Origin: Arundinibacter roseus
Lineage (GTDB): Bacteria > Bacteroidota > Bacteroidia > Cytophagales > Spirosomataceae
DNA: 64,000 bases
Reading direction: 5' to 3'
Assembly: GCF_004348825.1 (NCBI RefSeq)
Contig: NZ_SMJU01000007.1
Location: 62,001-126,000 of the forward strand
This document shows, piece after piece, positions 52,885 to 62,986 of this stretch. The notes below the pieces were generated by a model. That model was not told the DNA's origin and ran no database searches. It saw only the letters and a list, made by a program, of their open reading frames with translations. A program made the translations under genes and the position numbers. Each line of letters begins with the position of its first letter. Positions within the stretch are counted from its first letter, which is position 1.

Positions 52885-54387
52885 GTGGCACTTAATACAG
52901 AAAATGTCAAATTAGTTTTTGGCTTAAAGCTAAAACAACTACGTCTTGACCGTGGCCTGTCGCTCAATGAAGTTTCACAAAAGTCAGGACTATCAATTTC
53001 CTACATAAATGAAATTGAGAAAGGGAAAAAATATCCAAAATCGGATAAGATTATTGCACTGGCAACAGCATTGGAAGTAGAGTACGATTCGTTGGTTTCG
53101 CTTAAACTCAGCAAACGTCTGGAACCCATTTCTGAATTACTGAGCTCCAACATTCTGACCGAACTTCCGCTGGATTTGTTTGGAATTGATCCTTCTTCGC
53201 TCCTGGAAATGCTCTCCGATGCGCCTACCAAAGTGAGTGCATTTATCGGTACACTCATCGAAATTTCCCGGAATTACAACATGTCCGTTGAGCAGTTTTA
53301 CTTTTCTGCTTTGCGAACCTACCAGGAAATGCACGACAATTATTTTGAAGAAATTGAACATTCGGCGGAGCAGTTTCTGGCAGAAAAAAACTGTGCTGAC
53401 GAGTTTATCCCGGACGAAAATTACCTTTCTGAGTTATTGAAACATGATTTTTCGTACACAATCGAATCAATAAATCTTGATACGCATCCGGAGTTAAAGG
53501 CGGTTCGCTCTTTGCTCATTCCTCAGAATTCCGGCAATAAACTGCTTATTAACAAGAATTTAAGTAGTGTTCAAAAATCCTTTATTTATGGCCGGGAGTT
53601 GGGGTATCAATATCTAAAACTAAAAAACAGGTTATATACCACGGCACTTGTTGAAGCTGATTCCTTTGAACAATTGCTCAACAATTTCAAAGCTTCCTAT
53701 TTTGCAAGTGCCATCATTATCCGGCGAAATTTGCTCGTTCCCCGCTTAAAGTCATTCTTTTCCCTGCCATCCTGGCAACCGGGGCAACTGCTGGAAATGA
53801 TTGAGGAATTCAATACTACTCCCGAATCGTTTTGTTACCGATTGAGTAATATTTTACCAAAACACTTTGGGATTAATCAAATTTTCTTTTTAAGATTCCA
53901 CAACTTCGCTGGGCAAAATCAGTTTGACCTAACCAAGGAAATGCACATTGCCCGAAAGCACATACCGCATACGGTCAAGGACGAGTATTATTGCCGGAGG
54001 TGGCTCGCTCTCACCATTTTGCAGGATTTGGAGGCACTTATGAAACCAAAACCTTTTTTGGGAACGCTGTGCAAAGGTCAAATTTCGACTTATGTAGATA
54101 GCAGCGAAAAGTACCTGATGATTAGTTTTGCTAAGTCGATGTCTACCTCGCAAAACCTAAATGTGAGCGTCACAATGGGGATTTTTCTAAATGAAGACAC
54201 CCGAAAAATCATTCATTTTCTCGACGATTCCGCCCTTAAACACAAGGAAGTTAACGAGACCTGCGAACGCTGTATGCTCTTTGATTGCCGCGAACGCATG
54301 GCAGCTCCAATTGTCCTGCAAAAAAGACGCAACCATGATGAATTAAAGAAGACGATTGCCAAAATGATCGGGAATGCAGCAAAATAG
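52885..54387 (+). CDS. XRE-family regulator with ScfR/RamB-like C-terminal region
   Basis: Residues about 8-65 form an XRE helix-turn-helix (LKQLRLDRGLSLNEVSQKSG, then SISYINEIEKGKKYP). The long remainder (500 aa in all) includes a region like the inactive IrrE/ImmA-type domain of RamB and ScfR regulators. It ends with a Cys cluster, CERCMLFDCRERMAAP, matching their C-terminal signature. Such regulators sense short-chain acyl-CoA status and control acyl-CoA or glyoxylate genes. The convergent neighbour is an acyl-CoA dehydrogenase. The start is GTG, since no ATG precedes the helix-turn-helix. Confidence 0.8.
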   Translation: MALNTENVKLVFGLKLKQLRLDRGLSLNEVSQKSGLSISYINEIEKGKKYPKSDKIIALATALEVEYDSLVSLKLSKRLEPISELLSSNILTELPLDLFGIDPSSLLEMLSDAPTKVSAFIGTLIEISRNYNMSVEQFYFSALRTYQEMHDNYFEEIEHSAEQFLAEKNCADEFIPDENYLSELLKHDFSYTIESINLDTHPELKAVRSLLIPQNSGNKLLINKNLSSVQKSFIYGRELGYQYLKLKNRLYTTALVEADSFEQLLNNFKASYFASAIIIRRNLLVPRLKSFFSLPSWQPGQLLEMIEEFNTTPESFCYRLSNILPKHFGINQIFFLRFHNFAGQNQFDLTKEMHIARKHIPHTVKDEYYCRRWLALTILQDLEALMKPKPFLGTLCKGQISTYVDSSEKYLMISFAKSMSTSQNLNVSVTMGIFLNEDTRKIIHFLDDSALKHKEVNETCERCMLFDCRERMAAPIVLQKRRNHDELKKTIAKMIGNAAK

Positions 54388-54424
54388 TTGAGCCTGAATT
54401 GATTAATAAATAAGTACTTACAAT

Positions 54425-55582
54425 TTATTTGAACGCCTGAATTCCGGTGATTTCAGCTCCCAAAATCAGCAAATGAATGTCGTGTGTTCCTTCATAGGTC
54501 ACTACCGATTCGAGGTTCATCAGGTGTCTCATAATCGGAAATTCGCCCGTAATACCCATTCCGCCCAGGATTTGACGCGATTCGCGGGCTACTTGTAGGG
54601 CCATCGCCACATTATTTCTTTTGGCAAGTGAGATTTGTGCAGTTGTCGCACGTTTTTCATTCATGAGCACTCCCAGCCGCCAGGCAACTAATTGTGCTTT
54701 GGTAATTTCCGTCAACATTTCTGCCAGCTTTTTTTGAGTCAATTGAAACCCTGCGATTGGTTTGCCAAATTGAATGCGCTCAGATGCATATTGAACGGCA
54801 GTTTCGTAGCAGTCAATGGCAGCACCAATGGCGCCCCAGGCAATTCCGTAGCGCGCCTGATCCAGGCATTTTAATGGCGCCGACAAACCAAGGCCTTCCG
54901 GCAATAAATTTTCTTTGGGAATGCGGACGTCCGCAAAAATCAGTTCGCCCGTAGCACTTGCCCGCAGCGACCATTTCCCTTTTATTTCGGGTGTTGTAAA
55001 GCCTTCCATTCCCCTTTCGACGATCAGGCCCTGAATTCGTCCGTTCGGATTTCTCGCCCATACAACAGCGAGATCGGCAAGCGGGGCATTGGAAATCCAG
55101 GTTTTGGCTCCATTCAGGACATAATAATCTTCCTTTTCAATAAAATGTGTGGTCATGCCCGCAGGATTTGAGCCGTGGTCAGGCTCTGTCAGTCCAAAAC
55201 AACCTAACAAATCGCCGGAGGCGAGACCGGGAAGGAATTTGTTCTTTTGTTCGGAGGTTCCGAAGTGTAGAATGGGCCACATTACTAGAGAATGCTGCAC
55301 CGATAAGGTAGAGCGCATCCCAGAATCGCCGCGTTCGATTTCCTGACAAACCAGTCCGTAACTTATATAATCTGCCTGAGTACCACCATATTCGACAGGC
55401 ATGGTTATTCCTAACAATCCCAAATCACCGAATCTACGAATCAGATGCTGGGGAAACTCTGCTTTTTGGGCAAAGGATTCTATAATTGGTTTTATTTCTT
55501 TGGCAGTAAATTCAGCCACCGTTTGACGAATCAGTCGGTTTTCTTCCGAAAGCAAGTCATCTATGGAATAAAAATCAGTCAT
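54425..55582 (-). CDS. Acyl-CoA dehydrogenase, glutaryl-CoA dehydrogenase-like
   Basis: The flavoprotein (385 aa) has the FAD and substrate motifs CFGLTEPDHGS and TWISNAPLADL, QILGGMGI, and the catalytic Glu in VTYEGTHDIH. The ending LILGAEITGIQAF is typical of glutaryl-CoA dehydrogenases, which oxidise and decarboxylate glutaryl-CoA to crotonyl-CoA in lysine/tryptophan breakdown. Its gene faces that of the ScfR/RamB-like regulator, 37 bases apart. Confidence 0.9.
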   Translation of the reverse strand: MTDFYSIDDLLSEENRLIRQTVAEFTAKEIKPIIESFAQKAEFPQHLIRRFGDLGLLGITMPVEYGGTQADYISYGLVCQEIERGDSGMRSTLSVQHSLVMWPILHFGTSEQKNKFLPGLASGDLLGCFGLTEPDHGSNPAGMTTHFIEKEDYYVLNGAKTWISNAPLADLAVVWARNPNGRIQGLIVERGMEGFTTPEIKGKWSLRASATGELIFADVRIPKENLLPEGLGLSAPLKCLDQARYGIAWGAIGAAIDCYETAVQYASERIQFGKPIAGFQLTQKKLAEMLTEITKAQLVAWRLGVLMNEKRATTAQISLAKRNNVAMALQVARESRQILGGMGITGEFPIMRHLMNLESVVTYEGTHDIHLLILGAEITGIQAFK

Positions 55583-55648
55583 TTTTTAGTACTATTTATT
55601 GAAAATCCTCACCTTACATGTCAAACATTCCTAACTAACGACACAACT

Positions 55649-55987
55649 ATGGTTTACATTATGGCACTCCTCTACATTGCCGCGGGCAGCATGCACTTTA
55701 TTCAACCAAAGTTTTTCCTGAAAATTGTTCCGCCAATACTCCCATTTCCAGAGGGTATAGTGATCATATCAGGAATTGCAGAAATCCTTCTCGGGCTACT
55801 ATTGCTGGTTCCTTTTACTCGTGCACTCGCAGCATGGGGAGTTATTTTACTTTTGATTGCTGTTTTTCCTGCCAATTTGTATATGGCATACGCTCCTAAA
55901 TTTCACCAAATTTCTCCCTGGATACGCTGGGGACGGCTGCCATTGCAATTTGTACTCATGTACTGGGCCTACCAATATACCCGCTGA
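55649..55987 (+). CDS. DoxX-family small membrane protein
   Basis: The four-helix protein (112 aa) shows IAAGSMHFIQPKFFLKIVPP, then ISGIAEILLGLLLL and MAYAPKFHQ. This fits the DoxX/DoxD-like group found in many Bacteroidota. Function is not settled; some members take part in thiosulfate or thiol redox chemistry. The start MVYIM was chosen because the longer frame upstream only overlaps the divergent acyl-CoA dehydrogenase gene. Confidence 0.75.
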   Translation: MVYIMALLYIAAGSMHFIQPKFFLKIVPPILPFPEGIVIISGIAEILLGLLLLVPFTRALAAWGVILLLIAVFPANLYMAYAPKFHQISPWIRWGRLPLQFVLMYWAYQYTR

Positions 55988-56000
55988 CATGATTTTTTCC

Positions 56001-56008
56001 TACATTTG
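56001..56008 (+). promoter_or_regulatory. -7 box (TACATTTG) of the flavoprotein gene
   Basis: A perfect TAnnTTTG lies 30 bases before the ATG at 56038. No clear -33 element. Confidence 0.4.
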
Positions 56009-56037
56009 TGGCTGTTAAAGGCTAAATCCCTTTCCTT

Positions 56038-57609
56038 ATGCCCCTTACCAAACAGTTTATATTATCGCCGGAAGTGGCGCTGAACGAGATCGCTTTCCGT
56101 GAGTTTATCCTTTCCGAACTACGTCTGCCTGATTCGCCCGAGGTAGTGATCCGAAAAACCCGGCAATCCATTGATGCGCGTGGTCGTCAGATTCGGGTAA
56201 ATGTTCAGGCAGATATTTTTGTTAAAGAAATTCCCACAAATTTTATTGATTACAAAATCCCTAAAAATGACGTCAGTCAGTGCCCGCAGGCGATCATTGT
56301 TGGCTGCGGTCCCGCTGGAATGTACGCAGCGCTTCGCCTTATTGAAGCAGGGATAAAACCCGTCATTTTGGAACGCGGAAAAGATGTACGTTCCCGCAGG
56401 CGTGATTTAGCCGCTATTAACAAACACCACATCGTCGATCCTGATTCCAATTACTGTTTTGGAGAAGGCGGCGCAGGTACCTATTCAGACGGGAAATTAT
56501 ATACCCGATCTACCAAACGAGGAAATATCCGGCGAATTCTGGAAATATTTGTGGCTCATGGTGCAAGTGAGGACATTCTCGTGGAAGCGCATCCGCATAT
56601 TGGTACAAACAAGTTGCCGAAAATTGTGGCCGATATGCGCACGACAATTATGGATGCCGGGGGTGAAATTCATTTTGAAACAAAAGTTACTGATTTCATC
56701 ATCACAGGCAACGAACTGCGGGGCGTTGTAACAGCCGATGGAAATGAACATGTGGGCATTGGTGTTATTTTGGCCACCGGACATTCGGCCCGGGACATTT
56801 TTGAACTATTGCAGAAACGGGATGTCGCTATTGAAGAGAAGCCTTTTGCTTTGGGCGTTCGGATTGAACATCCACAACTTACGATAGATAAGATTCAGTA
56901 TAATTGTGCCGCAGATCGAGGCCCCTATTTACCCGCAGCTTCTTATAGCCTTGTTACCCAAACGTACCACAAAGGTATACAGCGAGGCGTATTTTCCTTT
57001 TGCATGTGTCCGGGAGGGTTTATAGTTCCGGCAGCAACTGCACCCGGCGAACTAGTCGTTAACGGCATGTCGCCTTCGCGTCGTGATTCGCGCTTTGCAA
57101 ATTCGGGACTTGTAGTGTCGGTACAGGGTAGTGATACACAACGATACAAGTCATTTGGAGCACTATCCGGCCTTCACTTCCAAAAAGAAATTGAACAAAA
57201 AGCCTGTGCTATGGCTGGCGGCGGACAACATGCTCCGGCACAGCGGGTTCCTGATTTTCTCTCGCGCAGGGTTTCAGCAAACTTACGGGAAACCTCCTAT
57301 CAGCCCGGGTTGATTTCGATGGATTTATTTGATGTTTTGCCAGAGTCAATTTCCTATCCGTTGCAGGAAGGTCTCAGGCATTTTGGCACAAAAATGAAAG
57401 GGTATACGGGTCAGGAAGCGCAATTGATAGGTATTGAAAGCCGGACATCCTCTCCGGTAAAAATTCCGAGAGATGCAGCCACCTGCGAGCACCCGCAGCT
57501 CAAACGGCTTTTTCCCTGTGGAGAAGGCGCCGGATATGCGGGCGGAATAATGTCGGCTGCGATGGATGGCGAACGATGCGCCGAACAACTCATCCTTCGG
57601 TATCAATAG
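56038..57609 (+). CDS. FAD-dependent dehydrogenase of the COG2509 family
   Basis: The protein (523 aa) has an N-terminal region of about 80 residues, then the dinucleotide loop IIVGCGPAGMYAALRL and ERGKDVRSRRRD. Next come GEGGAGTYSDGKLYTR and a C-terminal FAD segment (LFPCGEGAGYAGGI). COG2509 flavoproteins are widespread and uncharacterised as to substrate. The conserved Cys residues (NYCFGEGG, FCMCPGG) may be redox-active. A Nudix gene follows 76 bases later. Confidence 0.9.
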   Translation: MPLTKQFILSPEVALNEIAFREFILSELRLPDSPEVVIRKTRQSIDARGRQIRVNVQADIFVKEIPTNFIDYKIPKNDVSQCPQAIIVGCGPAGMYAALRLIEAGIKPVILERGKDVRSRRRDLAAINKHHIVDPDSNYCFGEGGAGTYSDGKLYTRSTKRGNIRRILEIFVAHGASEDILVEAHPHIGTNKLPKIVADMRTTIMDAGGEIHFETKVTDFIITGNELRGVVTADGNEHVGIGVILATGHSARDIFELLQKRDVAIEEKPFALGVRIEHPQLTIDKIQYNCAADRGPYLPAASYSLVTQTYHKGIQRGVFSFCMCPGGFIVPAATAPGELVVNGMSPSRRDSRFANSGLVVSVQGSDTQRYKSFGALSGLHFQKEIEQKACAMAGGGQHAPAQRVPDFLSRRVSANLRETSYQPGLISMDLFDVLPESISYPLQEGLRHFGTKMKGYTGQEAQLIGIESRTSSPVKIPRDAATCEHPQLKRLFPCGEGAGYAGGIMSAAMDGERCAEQLILRYQ

Positions 57610-57685
57610 TTACTTTGCAAGTTGACAGTATGGCTTTAATTTAGTAAAATTGAAGATTGTTGATTGCGTAAACGCTAAACCCTTA

Positions 57686-58315
57686 ATGCCAAATCATTTT
57701 TTTGATACGTTCGTTGAAGAATTAGAAGTCAGGTTTCAGACGCCCCTGCCCGGTGAAAAAGCGCATGCCCGTATGCTTGCGCAATCAGACATACGGCGGA
57801 TGATTAAGCCCAATGAACGAACCCGAAAAAGTGCAGTACTTATTTTATTCTATCCTCATCGGGAAGAAATATTCCTTCCTTTGATTTTACGGCCTGCCTA
57901 TGACGGTGTGCATTCTGGACAAATGGCTTTTCCCGGTGGCCGTTTTGAACTTAGCGATGAAGATTTGATTCGCACCGCCAAGCGTGAAGCACAGGAAGAA
58001 ATCGGACTACGGCTGACCGACGTTCGTATTGTAGGCCAACTAAGTGAGCTCTTTATTCCGCCCAGCAATTTCTTTGTGTTACCCGTGGTAGCCTATATTC
58101 CCTACCGGCCAGAATTTTATCCGGATCCGCGCGAAGTAGAGAAAGTTCTGGAAGTACCGCTCAATGAGGTTCGCGACAAAACGATTATCGGTACAAGCGA
58201 ATTGGTTGTTCGGGGAATACCGATTCAGGCTCCACACTATCTTATTCAAAATCATAAAGTATGGGGAGCAACTGCCATGATGATCAGTGAATTGCTGACA
58301 ATACTGGAAGACTAA
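57686..58315 (+). CDS. CoA pyrophosphatase-type Nudix hydrolase
   Basis: The CoA-Nudix signature is present: HSGQMAFPGGRFE directly before the Nudix box, which ends REAQEEIGL. Such enzymes cleave CoA or oxidised CoA to 4'-phosphopantetheine and 3',5'-ADP. ATG 57686 gives 209 aa; a TTG 36 bases upstream is in frame but less likely. Length is typical. Confidence 0.9.
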   Translation: MPNHFFDTFVEELEVRFQTPLPGEKAHARMLAQSDIRRMIKPNERTRKSAVLILFYPHREEIFLPLILRPAYDGVHSGQMAFPGGRFELSDEDLIRTAKREAQEEIGLRLTDVRIVGQLSELFIPPSNFFVLPVVAYIPYRPEFYPDPREVEKVLEVPLNEVRDKTIIGTSELVVRGIPIQAPHYLIQNHKVWGATAMMISELLTILED

Positions 58316-58388
58316 ATTTGCAGGTGCTTCTATTGAAATAATCCCATAAATGTTCCAAAATGGCCATTTAAGAAAGGAATTCTCTTAA

Positions 58389-58396
58389 TAAATTTG
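58389..58396 (+). promoter_or_regulatory. -7 box (TAAATTTG) of parC
   Basis: A perfect TAnnTTTG lies 43 bases before the parC ATG. No TTG at the usual -33 position. Confidence 0.4.
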
Positions 58397-58438
58397 TATT
58401 TTTACTGAACACTAAACCAACTTTTGCCTCCTCCCTCT

Positions 58439-61102
58439 ATGGAAGAAAGCCAAGAATTAAATCCAATTGAAGACGGAGAACTCCACGAAAAAGTACCCAT
58501 TTCTGGATTATATGAAAACTGGTTTCTGGAATACGCTTCTTACGTAATTCTGGAAAGAGCCGTTCCCGCTGTTGAAGATGGGCTAAAACCCGTGCAGCGA
58601 CGCATCATGCACGCCCTTAACGAGATGGACGACGGGCGGTTCAACAAAGTAGCCAACGTGATCGGATCAACGATGCAGTACCACCCGCACGGTGATGCTT
58701 CCATCAATGACGCTATTGTGAATCTGGGTCAAAAAGAACTCCTGCTCGATACGCAGGGCAACTGGGGCGATGTACGCACAGGTGACAGCGCTGCGGCTCC
58801 GCGTTATATTGAAGTAAGGTTATCAAAATTTGCCCGTGAGGTCGTATTTAACGGCGATACCACGCTTTGGCAACTTTCTTACGATGGTCGCAAGCGGGAA
58901 CCAATTACCCTACCGGTCAAGTTTCCGCTTTTGCTCGCTCAGGGCGTCGAGGGAATCGCCGTGGGGCTTTCAACAAAGATCCTGCCGCATAATTTTTGTG
59001 AATTAATCGAAGCATCCATCGATTATCTCAAAGGGAAAAGCTTTGAGCTCTACCCGGATTTCCAAAACGGAGGCTTTGTTGATGTTACCAATTATAACGA
59101 CGGACACCGTGGCGGCAAAGTCAGGGTGCGTGCCCGCATTGAAGAAGAAGACAAAAAAATGCTGGTGATCAGGGATATTCCCTACGGTGCCACAACTTCG
59201 TCTATCATCGACTCTATAATAAAAGCGAATGATAGCGGGAAAATAAAGATTAAGAAAGTTGTCGACAACACGGCTGCGGAAGTCGAAATTCAGATTCATC
59301 TGGCACCGGGCGTTTCTCCTGACATTACGATGGACGCCCTGTATGCATTCACGGAATGTGAGGTCTCCTATTCGCCAAATGCCTGTATTATTATGGAGGA
59401 AAAGCCTCACTTTTTGGGCGTCTCTGAAATTTTACGATACAATACAGACAAAACCGTAGATCTGCTTCGTCAGGAATTAACGATTCAGAAGAATAATCTG
59501 CTCGAAAAAATCCTGTATGGTTCTCTTGAAAAGATATTTATTGAGAACCGTATCTACCGCAATATTGAGGAATGTGAAACATTTGATGCGGTAATTGACA
59601 CGATAGATAAAGGGCTTGAACCATTCAAAGAACAGTTTTACCGAGAAATAACAAAAGACGATATTCTGGCTTTAACCGAAATCCGGATCAAACGTATATC
59701 AAAATACGACGGATTTAAGGCCGATGAATTGATGAAAAAATGGAATGAGGAACTGCTTGCCACCGAAGACAACCTTGCCAATATTATCCGTTATACCGTC
59801 GATTATTTCCGCGATTTGCTGAAAAAATATGGTAAAGGCCGGGAGCGGAAAACCATTATCAGAACATTCAATCAAATTTCGGCCACGATTGTAGCAGCCA
59901 ATAATCAAAAACTCTACGTCAACCGGACGGATGGTTTCATCGGCTACGGTCTCAAAAAAGACGAGTATGTCATGGATTGCTCGGACATTGATGACATCAT
60001 AGTCTTTAAACGGGATGGAACCTGCGTGGTTACCAAAATTCAGGAGAAAGTTTTTGTAGGAAAAGATATTATTTACTGCGCTGTTTTTCTGAAAAATGAT
60101 GAGCGCAAAGTTTATAATATGGTGTATTTGGATGGCAAATCAGGAGCCTCTTTTGTGAAAAGGTTTCAGATTACAGCCGTTACCCGCGACCGCGAGTACG
60201 ATCTTACGCAGGGTACTCCCCGCTCCAAAGTCACCTATTTTACCGCCAATGATAATGGTGAGGCGGAAGTCATTACGGTTAATCTGACGGCTCAATGTAA
60301 GGCTAAGGTTAAGCAGTTTGACTTCAATTTTGCCGATTTACTTATAAAGAACCGGAATGCGAATGGCAACATTCTGACCCGGTATCCGGTTCGGAAAATC
60401 AGCTTTAAACAAGCGGGTGGTTCTACCCTGGGAGGCGTTGATATTTGGTATGACCCGACAATTGGCCGATTAAACCGCGACGAACGCGGGAATTATCTTG
60501 GAAATTTTGATTCTCAGGATTCGATACTTGTCATTTATAAAGAAGGGTCTTATGAGCTGACAAACTTTGATTTGACCAATCATTTCGAGCCGAACGACAT
60601 TTTACTGCTGCATAAATTTGAACCGCACAGGATAATTACCGCGGTTTATTTTGACAACGGTCAAAAAATCTATTACATCAAACGGTTTCAGATCGAAACC
60701 ACCACGTTGGAGAAAAAATTTCTCTTTATCAGTGATATAAAAGGCAGCAAATTGCTCCTCGCTTCGCTCGATAAACACCCACGTCTGGAAATTTCTACCC
60801 AGAAAAATGCAAAATCTGACGTTGAAAAAACCGAATATCTGGCCGAGGAAGTAGTTGACGTTCGTGGCTGGAAGGCGATGGGAAATAAACTTTCAATGGA
60901 TAAAATAAAAGAGTTTCATTGGTTGAGTCCGCTTCCTGAGGAAGAATCGGAGACAGACTCTGCTCAATCAATCACTGAACAAACCACTGACAAAACGGAA
61001 GAAGTCGTTGAGAATTTGCCCAACACAATAGAAGTACCTGCAAAAAAAGAAGAACAGGAATGGATTGCACCAGAAAAAAACCAACTGGGTTTATTTGAAT
61101 AG
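58439..61102 (+). CDS. parC: DNA topoisomerase IV subunit A
   Basis: The subunit (887 aa) cuts and rejoins DNA for decatenation. GLKPVQRRIMHAL, the QYHPHGD motif near 80-86 and the catalytic Tyr123 in AAPRYIE are present. The C-terminal part contains partial beta-pinwheel repeats rather than a full GyrA set, and ends in an acidic tail. ATG 58439 was used; a TTG 15 bases upstream is in frame. In Cytophagales the A subunit of this type is often annotated gyrA/parC-like, and parE is not in the window. Confidence 0.93.
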   Translation: MEESQELNPIEDGELHEKVPISGLYENWFLEYASYVILERAVPAVEDGLKPVQRRIMHALNEMDDGRFNKVANVIGSTMQYHPHGDASINDAIVNLGQKELLLDTQGNWGDVRTGDSAAAPRYIEVRLSKFAREVVFNGDTTLWQLSYDGRKREPITLPVKFPLLLAQGVEGIAVGLSTKILPHNFCELIEASIDYLKGKSFELYPDFQNGGFVDVTNYNDGHRGGKVRVRARIEEEDKKMLVIRDIPYGATTSSIIDSIIKANDSGKIKIKKVVDNTAAEVEIQIHLAPGVSPDITMDALYAFTECEVSYSPNACIIMEEKPHFLGVSEILRYNTDKTVDLLRQELTIQKNNLLEKILYGSLEKIFIENRIYRNIEECETFDAVIDTIDKGLEPFKEQFYREITKDDILALTEIRIKRISKYDGFKADELMKKWNEELLATEDNLANIIRYTVDYFRDLLKKYGKGRERKTIIRTFNQISATIVAANNQKLYVNRTDGFIGYGLKKDEYVMDCSDIDDIIVFKRDGTCVVTKIQEKVFVGKDIIYCAVFLKNDERKVYNMVYLDGKSGASFVKRFQITAVTRDREYDLTQGTPRSKVTYFTANDNGEAEVITVNLTAQCKAKVKQFDFNFADLLIKNRNANGNILTRYPVRKISFKQAGGSTLGGVDIWYDPTIGRLNRDERGNYLGNFDSQDSILVIYKEGSYELTNFDLTNHFEPNDILLLHKFEPHRIITAVYFDNGQKIYYIKRFQIETTTLEKKFLFISDIKGSKLLLASLDKHPRLEISTQKNAKSDVEKTEYLAEEVVDVRGWKAMGNKLSMDKIKEFHWLSPLPEEESETDSAQSITEQTTDKTEEVVENLPNTIEVPAKKEEQEWIAPEKNQLGLFE

Positions 61103-61103
61103 T

Positions 61104-61808
61104 ATGCGGCATTCGATAGAAACATTGCGTATTTTACGGGTAGAGTATGTAAAAACTCTACCCAAATGGATCGTACCTGTGAAACGAATGCTCAAACTTT
61201 TCATCTTCCTGACTTTTTTCAGTACTCTGTTTATCCTGCTTTGCAATGCCTGGATTGTGGTAACTACCCGGTCGAACACCTACTTTAAAGTACCGCTTTT
61301 GCCCGCAAATGAGACCGCACTTGTGTTAGGGACGAGTAAAAACACAATTGGTGGAAAAGAAAATCTGTACTTCAAATACCGTATGGAAGCAGCTGCTCGC
61401 CTCTACAAAGAAGGAAAGGTAAAGCAGCTGATTCTGAGCGGAAATAATGATTCCAAATATTACAATGAGCCGCTCGACATGCAGAATGCACTGCTAAAAC
61501 TGGGTGTTCCACCATTTGCGATACAGCTTGATTATGCCGGTTATCGGACGTTTGACTCGGTGGTTCGGTGTAAGAAGGTATTTAATGAAAAAAATATTAC
61601 CATCATTTCTCAGGATTTTCACACCGCCCGTGCTTTGTATATTGCCCGAAAAGAAGGTATAGATGCCATTGCTTTTGCAGCGCAGGATGTGCCGGTTGGA
61701 TATTCCTTCCGCACGCTCATCCGGGAATATCTCGCCCGTCCCAAAGCCGTCATCGACGTCTTTGTCTACCGTCCTGCTACTAATCTTCAAAACAAATCCT
61801 TTGAATAG
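61104..61808 (+). CDS. SanA/ElyC-like DUF218 membrane protein
   Basis: One membrane helix (about residues 30-52) precedes a DUF218 domain with ALVLGTSKN, YRMEAAARLYKEGKVKQLILSG shortened here to YRMEAAARLYKEG, and ISQDFHTARALYIA. This is the SanA (vancomycin high-temperature exclusion) group, linked to envelope barrier function. Length is 234 aa. The ATG lies one base after the parC stop, so the two genes are probably co-transcribed. Confidence 0.88.
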   Translation: MRHSIETLRILRVEYVKTLPKWIVPVKRMLKLFIFLTFFSTLFILLCNAWIVVTTRSNTYFKVPLLPANETALVLGTSKNTIGGKENLYFKYRMEAAARLYKEGKVKQLILSGNNDSKYYNEPLDMQNALLKLGVPPFAIQLDYAGYRTFDSVVRCKKVFNEKNITIISQDFHTARALYIARKEGIDAIAFAAQDVPVGYSFRTLIREYLARPKAVIDVFVYRPATNLQNKSFE

Positions 61809-61961
61809 AATTTATTCTAAAATCTACGTATTTGTCTGACTATGAGGCCACGTATTAGAATTTTTGCAAATCCTCAAAAAACTATTTACACCTGATTTGA
61901 ATTTCAAATAGGCTTTTAAACTTATAAACTTCCTGTATCTATTAAAAAATCGCAAAAGTCA

Positions 61962-62939
61962 TTACCCCGTTGGAAGTTCCCTACTATGCTTGTCAGCGTA
62001 TGTCAACAGTACCTCATCCCCTATCTTTTTTACCTTTCTGGCACTACTGAATATAATAAAACGCCCTATTGAATCTTGGCAGTGGTATTCGTAGTACGCT
62101 CCTTTGAACCGAATATTTCTGACCACGGCAACCACCTTACTTCGTTCGGCATTGCGGGTTAGTTTTACATAATTAGGGCGAATTATTTTCCGCTGATCCT
62201 GATTCACGGTTTCCAGATCATTTACCATACCCGTAAGCTCAGCTACATACACAGAATTTGGATTGCTATAAACCTCATGTGGCGTTCCTTTTTGAACCAA
62301 TTCGCCCTCTTTCAGGATAAGTAGTTGATCTGCCAGTGCTAATGCTTCATTGGCGTCATGCGTAACAAAAATACACGTCAGATTTTCCGACTTTTTTAGC
62401 TCTTCAATTGCCTCGATCAAAACATTTTTATTTTTCTGATCCAAATGAGCAAAAGGTTCGTCCAAAAGCAACAATTCAGGCACTTCTGCCAATGCCTGCG
62501 CAAGCGCTGTGCGTTGTTTTTCGCCACCTGAAAGCAGCTTGGCTTTGCGATCTTTCACTTCGGTGAGGCGAGTAAGTTCCAGCAATTCTGCTACCCGCTG
62601 CGCCTGATAACCACGTTCGTAGAAGCGCAGGGCATAGGCAATATTTTCCTGAACGGTCTGATTTGGAAAGAGCTCATATTCCTGATGAACCAGCTTTATT
62701 TGCTCGTGTCCTTTTAGAAGCTGCGAAAGAACAGATGGCAATTCTGTTCCATTGAGATGTACCTCCCCTTTATCTGCATCGACAAAACGGCCAATGATTT
62801 TGAGCAAGGTACTTTTTCCCGAACCACTTTCCCCCACAACACCTACCCATTCGCCCCGACCGACCTGGAAATCAATGGACGAAAGAACAGTTTGTTCGTG
62901 ATAGGTTTTTGAAATAGATTTTACAGAAAGAACGGTCAT
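61962..62939 (-). CDS. ABC transporter ATP-binding protein with TOBE domain
   Basis: Walker A is GESGSGKST, the signature LSGGEKQR and Walker B LLLLDEPFAHLD. The C-terminal 90 residues resemble a TOBE domain, as in FbpC/PotA importers of iron, sulfate or polyamines. ATG 62939 gives 325 aa; an ATG 45 bases upstream is less likely. No permease gene is adjacent in the window. It follows the gamma-glutamyltransferase gene by 47 bases on the same strand. Confidence 0.88.
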   Translation of the reverse strand: MTVLSVKSISKTYHEQTVLSSIDFQVGRGEWVGVVGESGSGKSTLLKIIGRFVDADKGEVHLNGTELPSVLSQLLKGHEQIKLVHQEYELFPNQTVQENIAYALRFYERGYQAQRVAELLELTRLTEVKDRKAKLLSGGEKQRTALAQALAEVPELLLLDEPFAHLDQKNKNVLIEAIEELKKSENLTCIFVTHDANEALALADQLLILKEGELVQKGTPHEVYSNPNSVYVAELTGMVNDLETVNQDQRKIIRPNYVKLTRNAERSKVVAVVRNIRFKGAYYEYHCQDSIGRFIIFSSARKVKKIGDEVLLTYADKHSRELPTG

Positions 62940-62986
62940 ATGGAATTGTGCTCGTGGGACACCTGAACTGATATTTTCCAACAAAA

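Noticed and set aside
55445-55648. Upstream extension of the DoxX protein
   Set aside because: It lies over the divergent acyl-CoA dehydrogenase gene; MVYIM at 55649 starts the first helix directly.
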